This document shows positions 32,233 to 43,893 of a DNA stretch of 64,000 nucleotides, piece by piece. The notes below the pieces were generated by a model. The model was not told the DNA's origin. It searched no databases and worked only from the letters and a program-made list of their open reading frames with translations. A program made the translations under genes and the position numbers. The DNA is taken from NCBI GenBank assembly GCA_028824685.1, contig JAPPCZ010000010.1:60576-124575 (forward strand), in the 5' to 3' direction. Numbering within the stretch: position 1 is the first letter of the stretch; each line of letters starts with the position of its first letter. Source of the DNA: Candidatus Poribacteria bacterium. Its GTDB lineage: Bacteria > Poribacteria > WGA-4E > WGA-3G.

Positions 32233-33165
32233 ATGTTCACAAAAAACAAACCAAAAGTCGCCACGCATCAGATAAAAGAAATCCGTAAAATCACGATATG
32301 GGGAGTCGGCTTAATAGGCGGTTCGCTTGGGTTGGCACTAAAGAAAAACGAATTTCAGGGACAGCGCGTCGGTTTGGGACGGAACATACACAGACTTGAA
32401 AATGCCCGACAACAAGATGCAGTGGACTCTGTGACAACTGATGTAGCAAAAGGAATTCAAGGCAGTGACCTTGTAGTCCTTTGCACACCAGTGAAACTTA
32501 TACCAATGTTTGTAAAGCGCATCATTGAATCTGTTGCTGACAACCAAAAAAAGCAGATTGTAGTTACCGATGTAGGAAGCACAAAATCGTTATTAGTCCA
32601 GTCTGTTGAGACACAAGTGCGGGCAGTTCCATCATTAGGTATCTCATTTGTTGGCGGACACCCTATGGCAGGATCACATGAAACGGGGGTTGATGCTGCG
32701 CGGGCAGACCTATTTGAAAATGCTAAGTGTCTTTTAACACCGACAAAATATACGGATGAGGCTGCCCTGCAATTAGTTAAGAACCTCTGGGAATTTGTTG
32801 GGGCACAACCGTATTTGTGTTCACCTGCAGTGCATGATCAACTTATCGGCGCTGCAAGCCACTTTCCCCATCTGATCGCAAGCATTCTTGCCAACAGCGT
32901 GGCAAACGTAGAAACACCAAACGGCAAGGCACTGGATTTTACGGCGACGGGTTTTCGGGATACCACACGCATTGCTGCAGGGTCGCCTGAATTATGGACA
33001 AGTATTTTCACGCAGAATGCGGATGTTCTTTTATCCTTAGTGGACGCGTTCTCCCAAAATTTAAACGAATTCAGAACCTTTCTTGAGACATATAATCATG
33101 CTGAAATTGAACGCGTACTTTTGGAAGCCCAAGATATTGTAAAAAAACAGAGAGAAAATCTATAA
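32233..33165 (+). CDS. tyrA: Prephenate dehydrogenase
   Basis: ITIWGVGLIGGSLGLALKKN; VTDVGSTKSLLV; FVGGHPMAGSHETGVDAARADLFENAKCLLTPT. Confidence 0.93.
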   Translation: MFTKNKPKVATHQIKEIRKITIWGVGLIGGSLGLALKKNEFQGQRVGLGRNIHRLENARQQDAVDSVTTDVAKGIQGSDLVVLCTPVKLIPMFVKRIIESVADNQKKQIVVTDVGSTKSLLVQSVETQVRAVPSLGISFVGGHPMAGSHETGVDAARADLFENAKCLLTPTKYTDEAALQLVKNLWEFVGAQPYLCSPAVHDQLIGAASHFPHLIASILANSVANVETPNGKALDFTATGFRDTTRIAAGSPELWTSIFTQNADVLLSLVDAFSQNLNEFRTFLETYNHAEIERVLLEAQDIVKKQRENL

Positions 33166-33170
33166 AAGAA

Positions 33171-33842
33171 ATGAAACAGATTGGTGATCATGTGACGATT
33201 GCAATAGATGGACCTGCCGGATCAGGGAAAAGCACTGTTGCTCGACGGGTCGCAGAAAAACTCGGATTGCTTTACCTCGATTCCGGTGCAATGTACCGAG
33301 CAGTAACAGTGCTTGCAATACAAAATGAGGTTGAAAATGACATTCCTAAACTTATTGGACTTGTGAAAACATGTCGTATCAATTTTGAGGACAATGGCAA
33401 AAAAATTCTGCTTAATTCTGATGATGTTTCAATTCAGATACGGACTCCAGAAGTAAATAAATTAGTTGCGGATATCGCGAAAGTACCTGAAATTCGAAAT
33501 GAGATTGTTAAACATCAACAAAAAATCGGAGAAGAGGGAAGTATCATTGCTGAAGGAAGAGATTTGACGACTATTGTGTTTCCAGATGCTGATTTTAAAT
33601 TTTATCTCGATGCCTCTGTAAAGGAACGCGCAAAGCGAAGGTTTGCAGAACTTCAAGCCCAAAATGTGGATACGACTTTAGAGGCAGTGGAAACGGAAAT
33701 TAGCGCGCGCGACGAAAAGGATACATCCCGAGAACATAGTCCACTACGAGCGGCTGAGGACGCGATTCACGTAGACACCACTGGCAAAACGATTGAAGAA
33801 GTTGTAGACTTTATAGTTGATCAGATAAGTAATCAGAAATAA
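33171..33842 (+). CDS. cmk: Cytidylate kinase
   Basis: VTIAIDGPAGSGKSTVARRVAEKLGLLYLDSGAMYRAVT; EGRDLTTIVFPDADFKFYLDA. Confidence 0.95.
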   Translation: MKQIGDHVTIAIDGPAGSGKSTVARRVAEKLGLLYLDSGAMYRAVTVLAIQNEVENDIPKLIGLVKTCRINFEDNGKKILLNSDDVSIQIRTPEVNKLVADIAKVPEIRNEIVKHQQKIGEEGSIIAEGRDLTTIVFPDADFKFYLDASVKERAKRRFAELQAQNVDTTLEAVETEISARDEKDTSREHSPLRAAEDAIHVDTTGKTIEEVVDFIVDQISNQK

Positions 33843-33896
33843 TCATGGTTGATATTTTCACGGAGGGTTAAAGCACCAATGCTATAACAAAGATTC

Positions 33897-34544
33897 ATGT
33901 GGTATACCAATAACCAGTTCTGGTCATCACGCCGCTTGTATCGGTGGGGGCATAGACTTACAAATCTGTTTTGTAAAGTAATGGGACACCTTGAAGCACG
34001 CGGTGTTAAACATATTCCAAGGGGAGGCGGAGTTTTGCTCGTCTCAAATCATATCAGCATTTTAGACCCGGTGATTATAGGATCTGCTGCGAATCGTGAA
34101 ATACATTTCATGGGGCGTAGCAATCTTTTCAAAATTCCCGGTTTAGGTAAGTTAATCACTGCATTTAATGCTTATCCAGTCAATAGATGGTCCGCTGACT
34201 TCGGTGCTCTACGAAGAACAATTTCTCTTCTGAAAGAAGGAAAAGCAGTTCTAATTTTCCCAGAAGGCACTCGGAGTGCTGATGGCACTATGGGCAAAGC
34301 ACATGATGGTGCATGTTTTATTGCTCATAGAGCAAATGTCCCAACAATTCCGGTATATCATTGTGGTGCAGGGGAAATGCTACCGCGCGGGAGTAGTCGT
34401 ATACGGCGTGCGAAATTGAATGTAATTTTTGGCGAACCAATTGATTTTAGTGGAATAGGTGAAACTGAAGTGAAACGGGAAATGTATCAGCAGATGGGGG
34501 TAAAAATGAGAGAAGCAATCATGAAATTGCGGGATGAGTTGTAG
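33897..34544 (+). CDS. plsC: 1-acyl-sn-glycerol-3-phosphate acyltransferase
   Basis: GVLLVSNHISILDPVIIG (HX4D-like NHISILD) and FPEGTRSADG. Confidence 0.9.
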   Translation: MWYTNNQFWSSRRLYRWGHRLTNLFCKVMGHLEARGVKHIPRGGGVLLVSNHISILDPVIIGSAANREIHFMGRSNLFKIPGLGKLITAFNAYPVNRWSADFGALRRTISLLKEGKAVLIFPEGTRSADGTMGKAHDGACFIAHRANVPTIPVYHCGAGEMLPRGSSRIRRAKLNVIFGEPIDFSGIGETEVKREMYQQMGVKMREAIMKLRDEL

Positions 34545-34600
34545 GATTAAATTGTAAATAATATATCAACAAAATAAATAAACCTGAAATGAATTATCAA

Positions 34601-35716
34601 TCAATTAGTTGCATTTGCTAAAATCGTTAAGACATCACCCTCTTGAACCTGATATGTTTTCCCCTCCGCTCGAACTAATCCTTTACTACGCGCTTGCGTG
34701 TAGCTGCCACAAGCAGCTAAATCTTCCCAGTTGATGCACTCTGAACGGACAAATCCACGTTTAAAATCGGTATGAATTAGTCCTGCAGCTTCCACAGCGG
34801 TTTGTCCACTCCGAAGTGTCCATGCCCGCGTCTCTTTTAGACCACCTGTAAAAAATGTGATCAATCCCATTAATTGATATGAAGTATGGATGAACCTCTC
34901 TAATGCGGATTCATGCAATCCCATTTCAGCCATAAATGCTTCAGCGTCTGCGGAATCAAGTTGGGCGATTTCCATCTCTAATTGTGCTGCGAGTACAATA
35001 ATACCGGTCTGTGGTAGTCCCTCATATTTAGCAAAGCGTCCTAAAATTTCATCTGCTTCGTCAAGTTGCGTTTCACTGATGTTGCAAATAAGTAGTAGAG
35101 GCTTTTGTGTTAAGAACCCGTAACCTCGTATTAACTTTTCTTCAATTTCTGATATTGTAAGAGAACGAAGCGGTTTTCCTTCCTCAAGGGACTGTTTGCA
35201 TTCTTCTAAAATCCGCAGTTCATTTTGATGTTCAGCGGACTTCTGGTTTTTCAGCAGTTTTTCAAGTCTATCAATTCGTCCTTCGATGATTTGGAGATCG
35301 GAGAGTGCAAATTCCAAATTGACAGACTCAATGTCTCTTTCAGCATAAACGCTACCATCAACATGTGGTACTGTTTCATCTTCAAATAGCCTGACGACAT
35401 GAGCAAGTGCATCAACAGTGCGGAGTTCACCAAGCACTTCAGGGTCTAACGCTGTGTGCTCAAGACGTTCAATATTAGGATTTATTGCTGAACGCGAGGT
35501 GCCGCCACCATCCATGTAGTCAATCGTCGCGGGTATAATTTTCTCAGATTGAAACACCTTTGCCAAAGGTTCTAAACGTTCATCTGAAACAGATACAGTG
35601 CTAAGATTTATCTGTTTTTTGCTGGTGTAGCCCCCAATTTCAGCATTAGAATGTGCTAAAGCGTTGAAAACTGTCGTTTTTCCTACGTGTGGTCGACCTA
35701 CAATACCTATTTTCAT
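34601..35716 (-). CDS. ychF: Obg-like GTPase YchF
   Basis: GIVGRPHVGKTTVFNALAH; YMDGGGTSRSA; C-terminal TGS-like FKRGFVRSECINWEDLAACGSYTQARSKGLVRAEGKTYQVQEGDVL. Confidence 0.9.
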   Translation of the reverse strand: MKIGIVGRPHVGKTTVFNALAHSNAEIGGYTSKKQINLSTVSVSDERLEPLAKVFQSEKIIPATIDYMDGGGTSRSAINPNIERLEHTALDPEVLGELRTVDALAHVVRLFEDETVPHVDGSVYAERDIESVNLEFALSDLQIIEGRIDRLEKLLKNQKSAEHQNELRILEECKQSLEEGKPLRSLTISEIEEKLIRGYGFLTQKPLLLICNISETQLDEADEILGRFAKYEGLPQTGIIVLAAQLEMEIAQLDSADAEAFMAEMGLHESALERFIHTSYQLMGLITFFTGGLKETRAWTLRSGQTAVEAAGLIHTDFKRGFVRSECINWEDLAACGSYTQARSKGLVRAEGKTYQVQEGDVLTILANATN

Positions 35717-35879
35717 AATGGTTGTTGGTTAATTGGTCCTAACATCAAGATGGATTATAACTAACTTGATGAACATTTGGTTTTCTATTGACAACATTCA
35801 GGTGAGATGCTAATATATCCTATCGTATTTAATAATGCAATTATATTAGTGTTGCGAAAATTAAAGAGGTAAATTCAAA

Positions 35880-36272
35880 ATGAGCACAGAGAACCGCAAT
35901 TGGAAACGTCGTCTGACCAAGGTGTTAACTATTTTGCTGATATTCATGGTTTGCCTTTCTATTTTCCAATGGTTTATCATTGCTGCACTTTTCGAATTTG
36001 GTGCGGAGACGTTGAAGGATGCTATGGTTAGACAAGCACCCGAAGGTGTAAATCGCAATGACATAATAAATACATTTGAAAGAGTTAAAAGCGCGGCACA
36101 GCGAATACCATTTAGTTTTATCACAGGAAAAATCAACCTTCGTAAAATTAAAGCTGCAGGTGAATACGCTATTGAAGCGAACAACGATGAAAGCTGGGAC
36201 GCAGAGGAAATCAATACCCTTCTGAGGATGCTCAATGCTGCTGTAGGATATAAAGAAGAATTGAGTAATTGA
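35880..36272 (+). CDS. Hypothetical membrane-anchored protein
   Basis: 130 aa, one N-terminal TM, SD-like AAAGAGG upstream. Confidence 0.6.
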   Translation: MSTENRNWKRRLTKVLTILLIFMVCLSIFQWFIIAALFEFGAETLKDAMVRQAPEGVNRNDIINTFERVKSAAQRIPFSFITGKINLRKIKAAGEYAIEANNDESWDAEEINTLLRMLNAAVGYKEELSN

Positions 36273-36277
36273 TATCA

Positions 36278-37030
36278 ATGCTATTAACACCGCCTTATGA
36301 AAAATTTGCCTACGCTTATGACCGGATGATGAAAAATGTCAACTATCCACGATGGAGTGATTATATAGAATCGCTTTTTAAAATGTACAGTTGTGAACCA
36401 CGGAATATCCTTGATTTGGCCTGCGGAACAGGAGCATTAAGCGTCTTATTAGCATCAAAGGGATATCTCGTGACCGGGATAGATAGGGCAAAAGGAATGC
36501 TGAACATTGCTCGTAAAAAAGCCAAAGATCAAAATTTGCAAATCACATTCCATCAAGGAGATATGCTTAATTTTCGGTTAGATCAGCAGTTTGATGCGAT
36601 CCTTTGCACCTATGACAGCATAAATTATGCAGACAACGAAAATGAATTAAGTGGTATGTTTGAAACTGTGTCTAAACATCTCGTGCAAGACGGATTATTT
36701 ATCTTTGATGTCACGACTGAACGGAATATAGTAGAGCATTTCCACAACAAAACATTTTCCGAAAACCACGAAGATTATTCCTATATTTGGAAGAATAATT
36801 ATCTCTATCACACCAAAATGTGTCGCACTTTCCTAACTTTTTTTATTCGTGAAGGCGAGTTGTTTAGACGTTATGAAGAGATTCACAAACAACGAATTTA
36901 TGAGGTAGATACGGTCAATAAATTACTCAAAGCAGCAGGCTATAAAATGCTAAGTGCTTATGATATGTATACCTTCAATAAGTGGACTCGGACTTCAGAT
37001 CGAATCAACTTCACTGCCCAATTGATATAA
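36278..37030 (+). CDS. SAM-dependent methyltransferase
   Basis: ILDLACGTGALSVLLASKGYLVTGIDRAKGMLNIARKKA. Confidence 0.9.
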   Translation: MLLTPPYEKFAYAYDRMMKNVNYPRWSDYIESLFKMYSCEPRNILDLACGTGALSVLLASKGYLVTGIDRAKGMLNIARKKAKDQNLQITFHQGDMLNFRLDQQFDAILCTYDSINYADNENELSGMFETVSKHLVQDGLFIFDVTTERNIVEHFHNKTFSENHEDYSYIWKNNYLYHTKMCRTFLTFFIREGELFRRYEEIHKQRIYEVDTVNKLLKAAGYKMLSAYDMYTFNKWTRTSDRINFTAQLI

Positions 37031-37067
37031 ATAGCGTCGTTGAAATTGTAGTTATACCAAACTCAAT

Positions 37068-38123
37068 TTACAAACCTTGTGCGATTAGGTCTCCAACCTC
37101 TTCAGTAGTGTGCCCCATTCTTCCAGCCCCGAGATCTTTAATTTTTCCGCTTGCGAGTAGATCACTAATAGATTTCTCCACTTTCTCAGCTGCGTCAGAG
37201 TGTCCAAGGTGATCCAACATCATTCCTGCTGCACCTACAGCGGCAATTGGGTTAATCTGATTTTTACCAGTATACCGTGGTGCTGAACCGTGGATTGGTT
37301 CAAACATGGCGACACTTTCTGGATTCAAGTTGCCTGATGCTGCGACACCCATACCGCCTTGAATCATCGCCCCAAGGTCAGTGATGATGTCCCCGAACAT
37401 ATTACAAGTTACAATCACATCAAACCATTCCGGATTTTTAACCATCCACATTGTTGTCGCGTCCACGAATGCGTATTCTTTTTTTATATCAGGGTAATCT
37501 TCTCCGACCTCGTCAAAGACACGTCGCCACAAGTCATGTGCGTAGGTAAGTACGTTTGCTTTATCACATGAGGTTAAGGTATTCGTCTTGTTGCGTTTTC
37601 GGGTGAGTTCATACGCATAGCGGACACATCGTTCCACACCTTTATAGGTGTTAATCATCTCTTGGATTGCGACTTCATCCTGTGTGCCGCGTTTCAAATA
37701 GCCACCGATTCCGGAGTATAAGCCTTCTGTATTTTCACGAACAATGATGAAGTCGATATCTTCTGGACCTTTGTCCTTCAACGGTGTTGGCACACCAGGA
37801 TATAGTTTTACAGGACGCAGATTAATATAGAGATCAAGTTCAAACCGAACCTTTAATAAAATCCCTTTCTCCAAAATGCCAGGTTTGACATCGGGATGTC
37901 CAATCGCACCAAGATAAATTGCATCAAGTTCCCGGAGTTCTTCAAGCACCGAATCTGGTAGCACTTCGCCTGTTTCCAAATATCGGTCTCCACCGACATC
38001 GTACTCAACAGTTTCGTATTTAATTCCTTCTTGTGCAGCTGCTGCCCCGAAGACTTTCATTGCTTCACGCGTTACTTCGGGGCCAATTCCGTCTCCTGGA
38101 ATGAGACCGATTTTATACATCAA
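37068..38123 (-). CDS. leuB: 3-isopropylmalate dehydrogenase/isocitrate dehydrogenase family
   Basis: [66 protein letters not shown]. Substrate could be tartrate/malate instead. Confidence 0.8.
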   Translation of the reverse strand: MMYKIGLIPGDGIGPEVTREAMKVFGAAAAQEGIKYETVEYDVGGDRYLETGEVLPDSVLEELRELDAIYLGAIGHPDVKPGILEKGILLKVRFELDLYINLRPVKLYPGVPTPLKDKGPEDIDFIIVRENTEGLYSGIGGYLKRGTQDEVAIQEMINTYKGVERCVRYAYELTRKRNKTNTLTSCDKANVLTYAHDLWRRVFDEVGEDYPDIKKEYAFVDATTMWMVKNPEWFDVIVTCNMFGDIITDLGAMIQGGMGVAASGNLNPESVAMFEPIHGSAPRYTGKNQINPIAAVGAAGMMLDHLGHSDAAEKVEKSISDLLASGKIKDLGAGRMGHTTEEVGDLIAQGL

Positions 38124-38207
38124 TTTCCTCCAAATTGTCGCGTCATAGTTTTTGACTCTCTATATTTTAACATATTTGGGGTGATATTGCAAATTAGGAG
38201 TCTTGTT

Positions 38208-39141
38208 GGGGTGTGTAAAGTTTTTGTAGAAACAGTGATATGTAAAGAGATGAGATGTTGCGAGGTATATAAAAAATGGTATCCTATCCTAATAATTACT
38301 ATTTGTAGGATAGGATACCAATGCTCAATATAAATATAAGTATACCCTCAGATACCCCGAAGTCAAGGAGATTTTAGAAGAGATCGCTGAGGTTTGTGGC
38401 GAACTTTTATCGACCTCTTGTGTCCCGTTAGAAGAGACAGAGACCCGTGTGCATCGTTGGGTGTATGAATGTCCGTCGGGTCATTATCATAGACCTTGGG
38501 GTGTGTGTCAAAGGTTGAAAGGTAAATCGACGCGTTGTGTTATAGAGCGGATATGTTATTTGGCAGCACATTTTGACTATAGAGCAGCAGCGAAAGCGTT
38601 ATCTTTTTTGGGATAGAAGTGAGCCATACGCCAATGCGCGCAAAAGTGCTTGAGTGGTCATCAGACTTGAGCGTTTGTGAACAGGTGGCAATCCAAAAAC
38701 TTTTGGAAAATGAGCGTTAGTATGTGAGTTGTGATGGCACTCATACCAACTCACCTGATGGCTGGAAAGAGACGAAAGTGGGTTGTGTTTACAAAGATTA
38801 TCCACAACTGTTATCTGGTGGGACACCGAGTGCCCGGACATCAAGTATCCGTTATGTTGCGGGGCGTGAGGATGCGGCACAGTTTGGTCCGCAGTTGTTT
38901 GCGTTAGCGACAGAACCACTACTTTTTGATGGGGACATCACAGCAGTGGTAGCATGCATTCGTGGCTTCGCAGCACAGCAGTCGGAAGTTTTGGATATTT
39001 TAGAAAGAGAAGCGAGGTATTTTGAAAAACATACCGAGCGTATGCCATACAAGGTGTTTCGTGAAAAATGGGGCGTGGGACAGATATTGGAATGAACTCA
39101 AACAAGCAGCATGATACTTATAACCAAAACTTTACACACCC
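38208..39141 (+). mobile_element. Degenerate insertion element with about 18-bp terminal inverted repeats
   Basis: Left gggtgtgtaaagtttttgta (38208-38227); right ccaaaactttacacaccc (39124-39141); transposase remnants between. Confidence 0.75.
38341..39095 (+). pseudogene. Disrupted transposase, ISKra4-like
   Basis: Fragment 1 YPEVKEILEEIAEVCGELL...ERICYLAAHFDYRAAAKALSFLG then stop; fragment 2 CDGTHTNSPDGWKETKVGCVYKD...REKWGVGQILE; separated by stops. Confidence 0.7.
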
Positions 39142-39273
39142 GGACTTAGGATATATAAGTTTTTGACATTAACAGCAGGCATCAATTAGCGGACAAATCT
39201 CGTCACATATTGTAAGGTGGAGACCTTGTGCCTCGCCTTACATGAGGAAACAAAGGATATTTGTAAATTAAAC

Positions 39274-40161
39274 TTACGCAAATTGCTGATTCCAGTCATG
39301 ATGTGATTTCGCAACGCTCTCCGGGTTTTTCTCACTCCGAGCAACAAACCCCGGAACTTGCGGACGACCAGTGGGCAGACCAATTTGGCTATAGCGCGTA
39401 TCTACACTCCATCTAACAGTTTTGCCACGGTTCGGCAATCCACGATGTACCACCCGCTCACTCGTTAGCAAAACATCACCAACATCAAGTTCAGCAGTAA
39501 CGATGTCGCCGGGTGGCAAATCCCCTTCACTGATACCTTTACCGCCCGTATGACCCTGTGTCGGATCTTGATAGTTGTGGTTAATTAGATTGAAGCGGTG
39601 TGAACCTCGGATAACTTGCATACATCCGTTCTCTTGATATGCTCTAACCATCGGAAGCCAAACGTTTACAACCAACGTTTCCCCTGCTTCTTCAGGGATA
39701 AGATACGCTAAATCTTGGTGCCACGGAATAACAGTTATATCCTGATTTGGTAGTTTCGCACGATAATTAAACTGCGGATGTGCAAAAATCTCTTGACCAA
39801 TAAGTGCACCTACAACATCAAGCAGTTCTGGTGCTGTTCTAAGCGTAAACATGCCAGCTGTACGAATCTTCTGGTCACGGAAAAAGTTGCTCCAAATCCA
39901 GTTCGGCTTGGAACAAGCACTTGATACCATTCCCAGCCTTGTTTCAAAAGGTTCGTCATCATACGTATCCGATGGGTCAAGAACTCCCTCTTTCACTGCC
40001 GCTTGAGTGCCCTCATCAACTTTTTTAGATAATTCGTCCATCAGAGGTTGAAGTGCTTCGTTTGGTAACAGATTTTGGATATGCAAAAATCCATCGTCAT
40101 GAAATTGTTGTTTCTGTTGTGCTGTAAGTCCGCCTTGCTCTTGTTGTATAGACATTGCCAT
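39274..40161 (-). CDS. Phytanoyl-CoA dioxygenase (PhyH) family protein
   Basis: FHDDGFLHIQNLLPNEALQPL; IPWHQDLAYL; MQVIRGSHRFN; VLLTSERVVHRGLPNRG. Confidence 0.88.
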   Translation of the reverse strand: MAMSIQQEQGGLTAQQKQQFHDDGFLHIQNLLPNEALQPLMDELSKKVDEGTQAAVKEGVLDPSDTYDDEPFETRLGMVSSACSKPNWIWSNFFRDQKIRTAGMFTLRTAPELLDVVGALIGQEIFAHPQFNYRAKLPNQDITVIPWHQDLAYLIPEEAGETLVVNVWLPMVRAYQENGCMQVIRGSHRFNLINHNYQDPTQGHTGGKGISEGDLPPGDIVTAELDVGDVLLTSERVVHRGLPNRGKTVRWSVDTRYSQIGLPTGRPQVPGFVARSEKNPESVAKSHHDWNQQFA

Positions 40162-40175
40162 TCTCCTTTTTGAAC

Positions 40176-41240
40176 TTATGCAATTGGCTGAATTGCAACG
40201 GCACTGCCAATCTCACTGGACTTCATCGCTCCATCCAGCATCTGCATGAGCATCACCGCTTGCGAACCTGAATTGAGCGACTCATCCTCTTCTCGGATCG
40301 CTCGTATGAACTCTCGCGCCTGAAGTGTTATCTCATCAGCCTTTTGCGGTGCTGGCTTCATCGGTTTGACCTTAACACCATCCGGTGTTCCCACCAACAG
40401 TTTCCCATTTTCAAGTCCTGCCTTTGTACCGTAAAGGTGAAACTCCTGAATCTCACTTTTGACAAGGTCGCTATCGGCTGCCGGCGTGTGTCGATTTGTC
40501 GTATTCAGCGAAAATGCGACAGCAAAATGTAGGGTACAACCATTCTCAAACCTTACGAATCCACACGCGGCATCATCTGCCGTGTAGGTCTGCTCAGGAG
40601 GCGCGAGGTGAGAGAATGTACAGTATAACCCCGCCATAACTTCTGTAGGACGCGGACAATCCATCATAAACCAGACATTGTCAATCGCGTGGATACCGAG
40701 ATCAAGTAGAACGCCTCCACCTTTTTCTTTATCATGCCGCCATCCTCGTGCGGAACACCATCGTGTTCGTATCCACCGAGTTTCAGCGTAATATACTTCA
40801 CCGAGTTCCCCTGCTTGCACAAGTCTGCGACCTTCCATCAATTGAGATGTGAAACGCGATTGACGGACAAACATATAGGTTAAGCCCTTGCTTGCGGCAA
40901 GTTGTGTGACCGGTATTAGTTCTGCTGCATCATTTGACGGTGGTTTTTCGCAGAGCACATGCATCCCACGTTCCACTGCTTCCTGTGAAACGGGGGCGTG
41001 CATCCACGTCGGAAGCCCTATGCAGACAGCGTCCAAATCGCACGCATCAAACATCTGCCGATAATCATCAAAAACACGTACCCCTTTAATATCACCCAAG
41101 ACCCTTTGCCTACGAGCTGGGTCTATGTCTGCTAAAGCGACAAGTTGTACATTCGGTTCTCCATTGAGAATCACTGTTGTACTACTGATTGTTCCACCAA
41201 CACCAATGATTCCAACCTTGACTTTATCTTTCATCAACAC
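40176..41240 (-). CDS. Gfo/Idh/MocA family oxidoreductase
   Basis: VGIIGVGGTISSTTVILNG; AVCIGLPTWMHAPVSQEAVERGMHVLCEKPPSND; GGVLLDLGIHAIDNVWFM. Confidence 0.92.
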   Translation of the reverse strand: MLMKDKVKVGIIGVGGTISSTTVILNGEPNVQLVALADIDPARRQRVLGDIKGVRVFDDYRQMFDACDLDAVCIGLPTWMHAPVSQEAVERGMHVLCEKPPSNDAAELIPVTQLAASKGLTYMFVRQSRFTSQLMEGRRLVQAGELGEVYYAETRWIRTRWCSARGWRHDKEKGGGVLLDLGIHAIDNVWFMMDCPRPTEVMAGLYCTFSHLAPPEQTYTADDAACGFVRFENGCTLHFAVAFSLNTTNRHTPAADSDLVKSEIQEFHLYGTKAGLENGKLLVGTPDGVKVKPMKPAPQKADEITLQAREFIRAIREEDESLNSGSQAVMLMQMLDGAMKSSEIGSAVAIQPIA

Positions 41241-41491
41241 CCTCCATTTTCACAAACTAATGAATTCCGCTATGACACTTGCTTCACTATTCCAGCGCCC
41301 ATTCCATCAAATTAATAAAGTTGACAATTTTTGTCTGTTCCTATAGAGTATATACAAACAAGCTTGAAGATAAGATTAATTTCGTTTTTTTAACTGTCCC
41401 AGATATTTATCTCAATCCCGGCGTATTCCAAGTGCTGTTTTCAGGTTCTACACATTACCAAAACACATACCAGAAGGAGGAAACTCTTACT

Positions 41492-42220
41492 ATGTATCGT
41501 CACATTTTTTACCCCATTCTTATGTTACTTCTGTTAACAAGTATTGCTATGGCTAAAGGAGAAAAATTGGCTCTCGTAGGATCCGGGGCACCTGATCCGA
41601 AGGACAATCTTCTCATTGAAAACCTTGAAAAGTGGGGTTACGTCGTTGAACCTCACGCGCACGGTGCGAAACATCCTGTCGATCTTGCTGGCATAGATCT
41701 TGTCTTTATTTCAGAGTCAACCTCTAGTGCTAACATTCTGGGCGCTTACACAGATTCAACCGTCCCTGTTGTTAATGCAGAATCATTCACTTACGATGAT
41801 ATGGGCTTCTCACCAGATGGCACATTCAACTCCGATGCAGGTGATAAAATAACAATTATTGACACAGATCATCCCATAACCGCAGGATTCAAAGGAGACA
41901 TCACGGTCAGTCAACCCGCAGCGCAACTTATGACGTGTAGTGGCTTAGACGGTGATGTTGATATATTAGCTGTCCGCACAGACAACAACGATCTCGTTGC
42001 CGTTTCCGTCTATGAAAAAGGCGCGAAAACACTCAAAGGCACTACGAAAGCGATACATATCAACATCTGGCCCCACTCTACCGCTTGGCAAATGGTAACA
42101 GAGGACGGATGGGAACTCATTCACCGGTCTATCCTCTACGGTTTAGGTCAAATTGCGGCTGATGTTGCTCCAAAAAATAAACTCGCTGTCACTTGGGGAC
42201 AGATCAAAACGGCACACTAA
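41492..42220 (+). CDS. Secreted protein with Rossmann-like domain, unknown function
   Basis: Signal peptide MYRHIFYPILMLLLLTSIAMAKG after AAGGAGG; KLALVGSGAPDPKDNLLIENLEKWGYVVEPH. Confidence 0.7.
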   Translation: MYRHIFYPILMLLLLTSIAMAKGEKLALVGSGAPDPKDNLLIENLEKWGYVVEPHAHGAKHPVDLAGIDLVFISESTSSANILGAYTDSTVPVVNAESFTYDDMGFSPDGTFNSDAGDKITIIDTDHPITAGFKGDITVSQPAAQLMTCSGLDGDVDILAVRTDNNDLVAVSVYEKGAKTLKGTTKAIHINIWPHSTAWQMVTEDGWELIHRSILYGLGQIAADVAPKNKLAVTWGQIKTAH

Positions 42221-42279
42221 GTCAAATGTTATAAGGACAGGGTTTCAACCGTCCCTTATATAATAAATTATGTAAATAA

Positions 42280-42450
42280 GTTTACATATATTCTGTAGGC
42301 GGGGAATGCCTAAATGGCATTCATACCGTTGATTACGATCTCCGAATCGCGACGAAACCCCTAATAGTCGGGAATCGGAGTTCCCTCCCGCTGAATGCCA
42401 AAAGCGCATTCAGCGTTGATTCACAGTCCAAATGTAAAGTTAATTGTAGA
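42280..42450. repeat. Intergenic REP/hairpin repeats
   Basis: gaatgcctaaatggcattc hairpin, gatctccgaatcgcgac, gtcgggaatcggagttccctcc. Confidence 0.65.
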
Positions 42451-42455
42451 ATCCA

Positions 42456-43187
42456 CTATAATAGAGATGCTGACCCCGCATCCAGATATACCGTACAATC
42501 TGGATGCTTTTGTAAAATAGAGGCAGGGTGCATCGGGGTAATCTCACCGTGCAAACAATTCTGCACCGCCTCTGCTTTTCGTTCATCTGGCACTGTACAA
42601 ATTATCGTTTTCGCCTTCATAATTTGACGAATGGACATTGAGATCGCATGAGTTGGCACATCATCTAATCCATTGAACCATCCCTCACCTACTTGCTGCA
42701 GACGGCACGCCTCATCTAATTCAACTACAATATAAGGGTCCTCTGTTTCAAAATCAGCAGGCGGATCGTTAAACGCAAGATGACCATTTTCACCGATCCC
42801 CACAAAAGCCACATCTATTTGGTGTTGTGAAATAATCTGATTCAGCCTGTCACATTCGGATTGGGGGTCGTTTGTTTCACCGTTCAGGAAATACACCGTT
42901 CCCGGTTGCACGATATCCACTAATCGCTCCTGTAGATATTTACAAAAACTCGCTGGATGCGTATCTGAAATCCCAATGTACTCATCCAGATGAAACATCG
43001 TCGTTTTTGTCCAATCAATTGATGCATTAGAGGTGAATGCACTGAGAAAATCGAATTGTGATGCTCCCGTTGCAACAATGAAGCGGGCATGCTTATTGGC
43101 AGAAATCGCTTCTTGCAGTTTTGTGCTTGCGGCTTTCGCTGCTGCTTCACTTGTTTCCTTTTTAGTATCTGCTTTGAATATCTTCAT
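42456..43187 (-). CDS. nagB: Glucosamine-6-phosphate deaminase
   Basis: [59 protein letters not shown]. Start set at 43187 (MKIFKAD) to avoid overlap. Confidence 0.92.
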   Translation of the reverse strand: MKIFKADTKKETSEAAAKAASTKLQEAISANKHARFIVATGASQFDFLSAFTSNASIDWTKTTMFHLDEYIGISDTHPASFCKYLQERLVDIVQPGTVYFLNGETNDPQSECDRLNQIISQHQIDVAFVGIGENGHLAFNDPPADFETEDPYIVVELDEACRLQQVGEGWFNGLDDVPTHAISMSIRQIMKAKTIICTVPDERKAEAVQNCLHGEITPMHPASILQKHPDCTVYLDAGSASLL

Positions 43188-43192
43188 TTTCT

Positions 43193-43849
43193 CTAAATCA
43201 AGTCCTTGGCTTGCAAGATGCTGGTAAAATCTTTTTTCCAACTCGGAGAGAGCGCAGGTAGTTTTCTCGCTTTTGCTATCTTTTCATGGTTATCTGTATT
43301 AAAATAACGTAGATTGAGAATCTCTTGAACGCTCATCGGTTCCGATGCAATTTCAATACGTGAAATTGCATCGCCTGCGGTAATCTCACCTTCTGCGAAC
43401 ACACGGAAGTAGAAACCGACTCGCCGACTCTCCAAAAACTGTTTCGGAAACTCTGGCAACCCCATTTTATATCCCAGTTTGAAACAGGGAACACGAGGTT
43501 GTGTAATTTGAAGTTTTACTGTTGTCCCTATCTGAAAAATATCCCCAATGTGTACTTCATCTTCCAGCATGCCCTCAACAGTCAGGTTTTCACCGAATTG
43601 TCCATAAGATAAGTCATCTCTGTTTAATTCCTGCTGCCAATGCGAATAATGTTCAATTGGATAGCCGTAGGTAGCTTTGTAAGTGCCGCCATGCACCTTC
43701 AGGTCGCCTTGGCCATCACCGTCAATATTTTTTTCTCTGAGCATAACAGTACCGGATATCGGTTCTTTAAAAATCCCCGTATGTACGATTTTACCATTGT
43801 AGGTAATAGGTTTCGGTTTTGAAACGTTTATGGATAAGAGTCTCATCAT
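43193..43849 (-). CDS. MOSC domain protein, YiiM-like
   Basis: [75 protein letters not shown]. Confidence 0.9.
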   Translation of the reverse strand: MMRLLSINVSKPKPITYNGKIVHTGIFKEPISGTVMLREKNIDGDGQGDLKVHGGTYKATYGYPIEHYSHWQQELNRDDLSYGQFGENLTVEGMLEDEVHIGDIFQIGTTVKLQITQPRVPCFKLGYKMGLPEFPKQFLESRRVGFYFRVFAEGEITAGDAISRIEIASEPMSVQEILNLRYFNTDNHEKIAKARKLPALSPSWKKDFTSILQAKDLI

Positions 43850-43893
43850 GTGGTTAATATATATGTTTCTTTAACGCGTGTCAAGGGTAAACC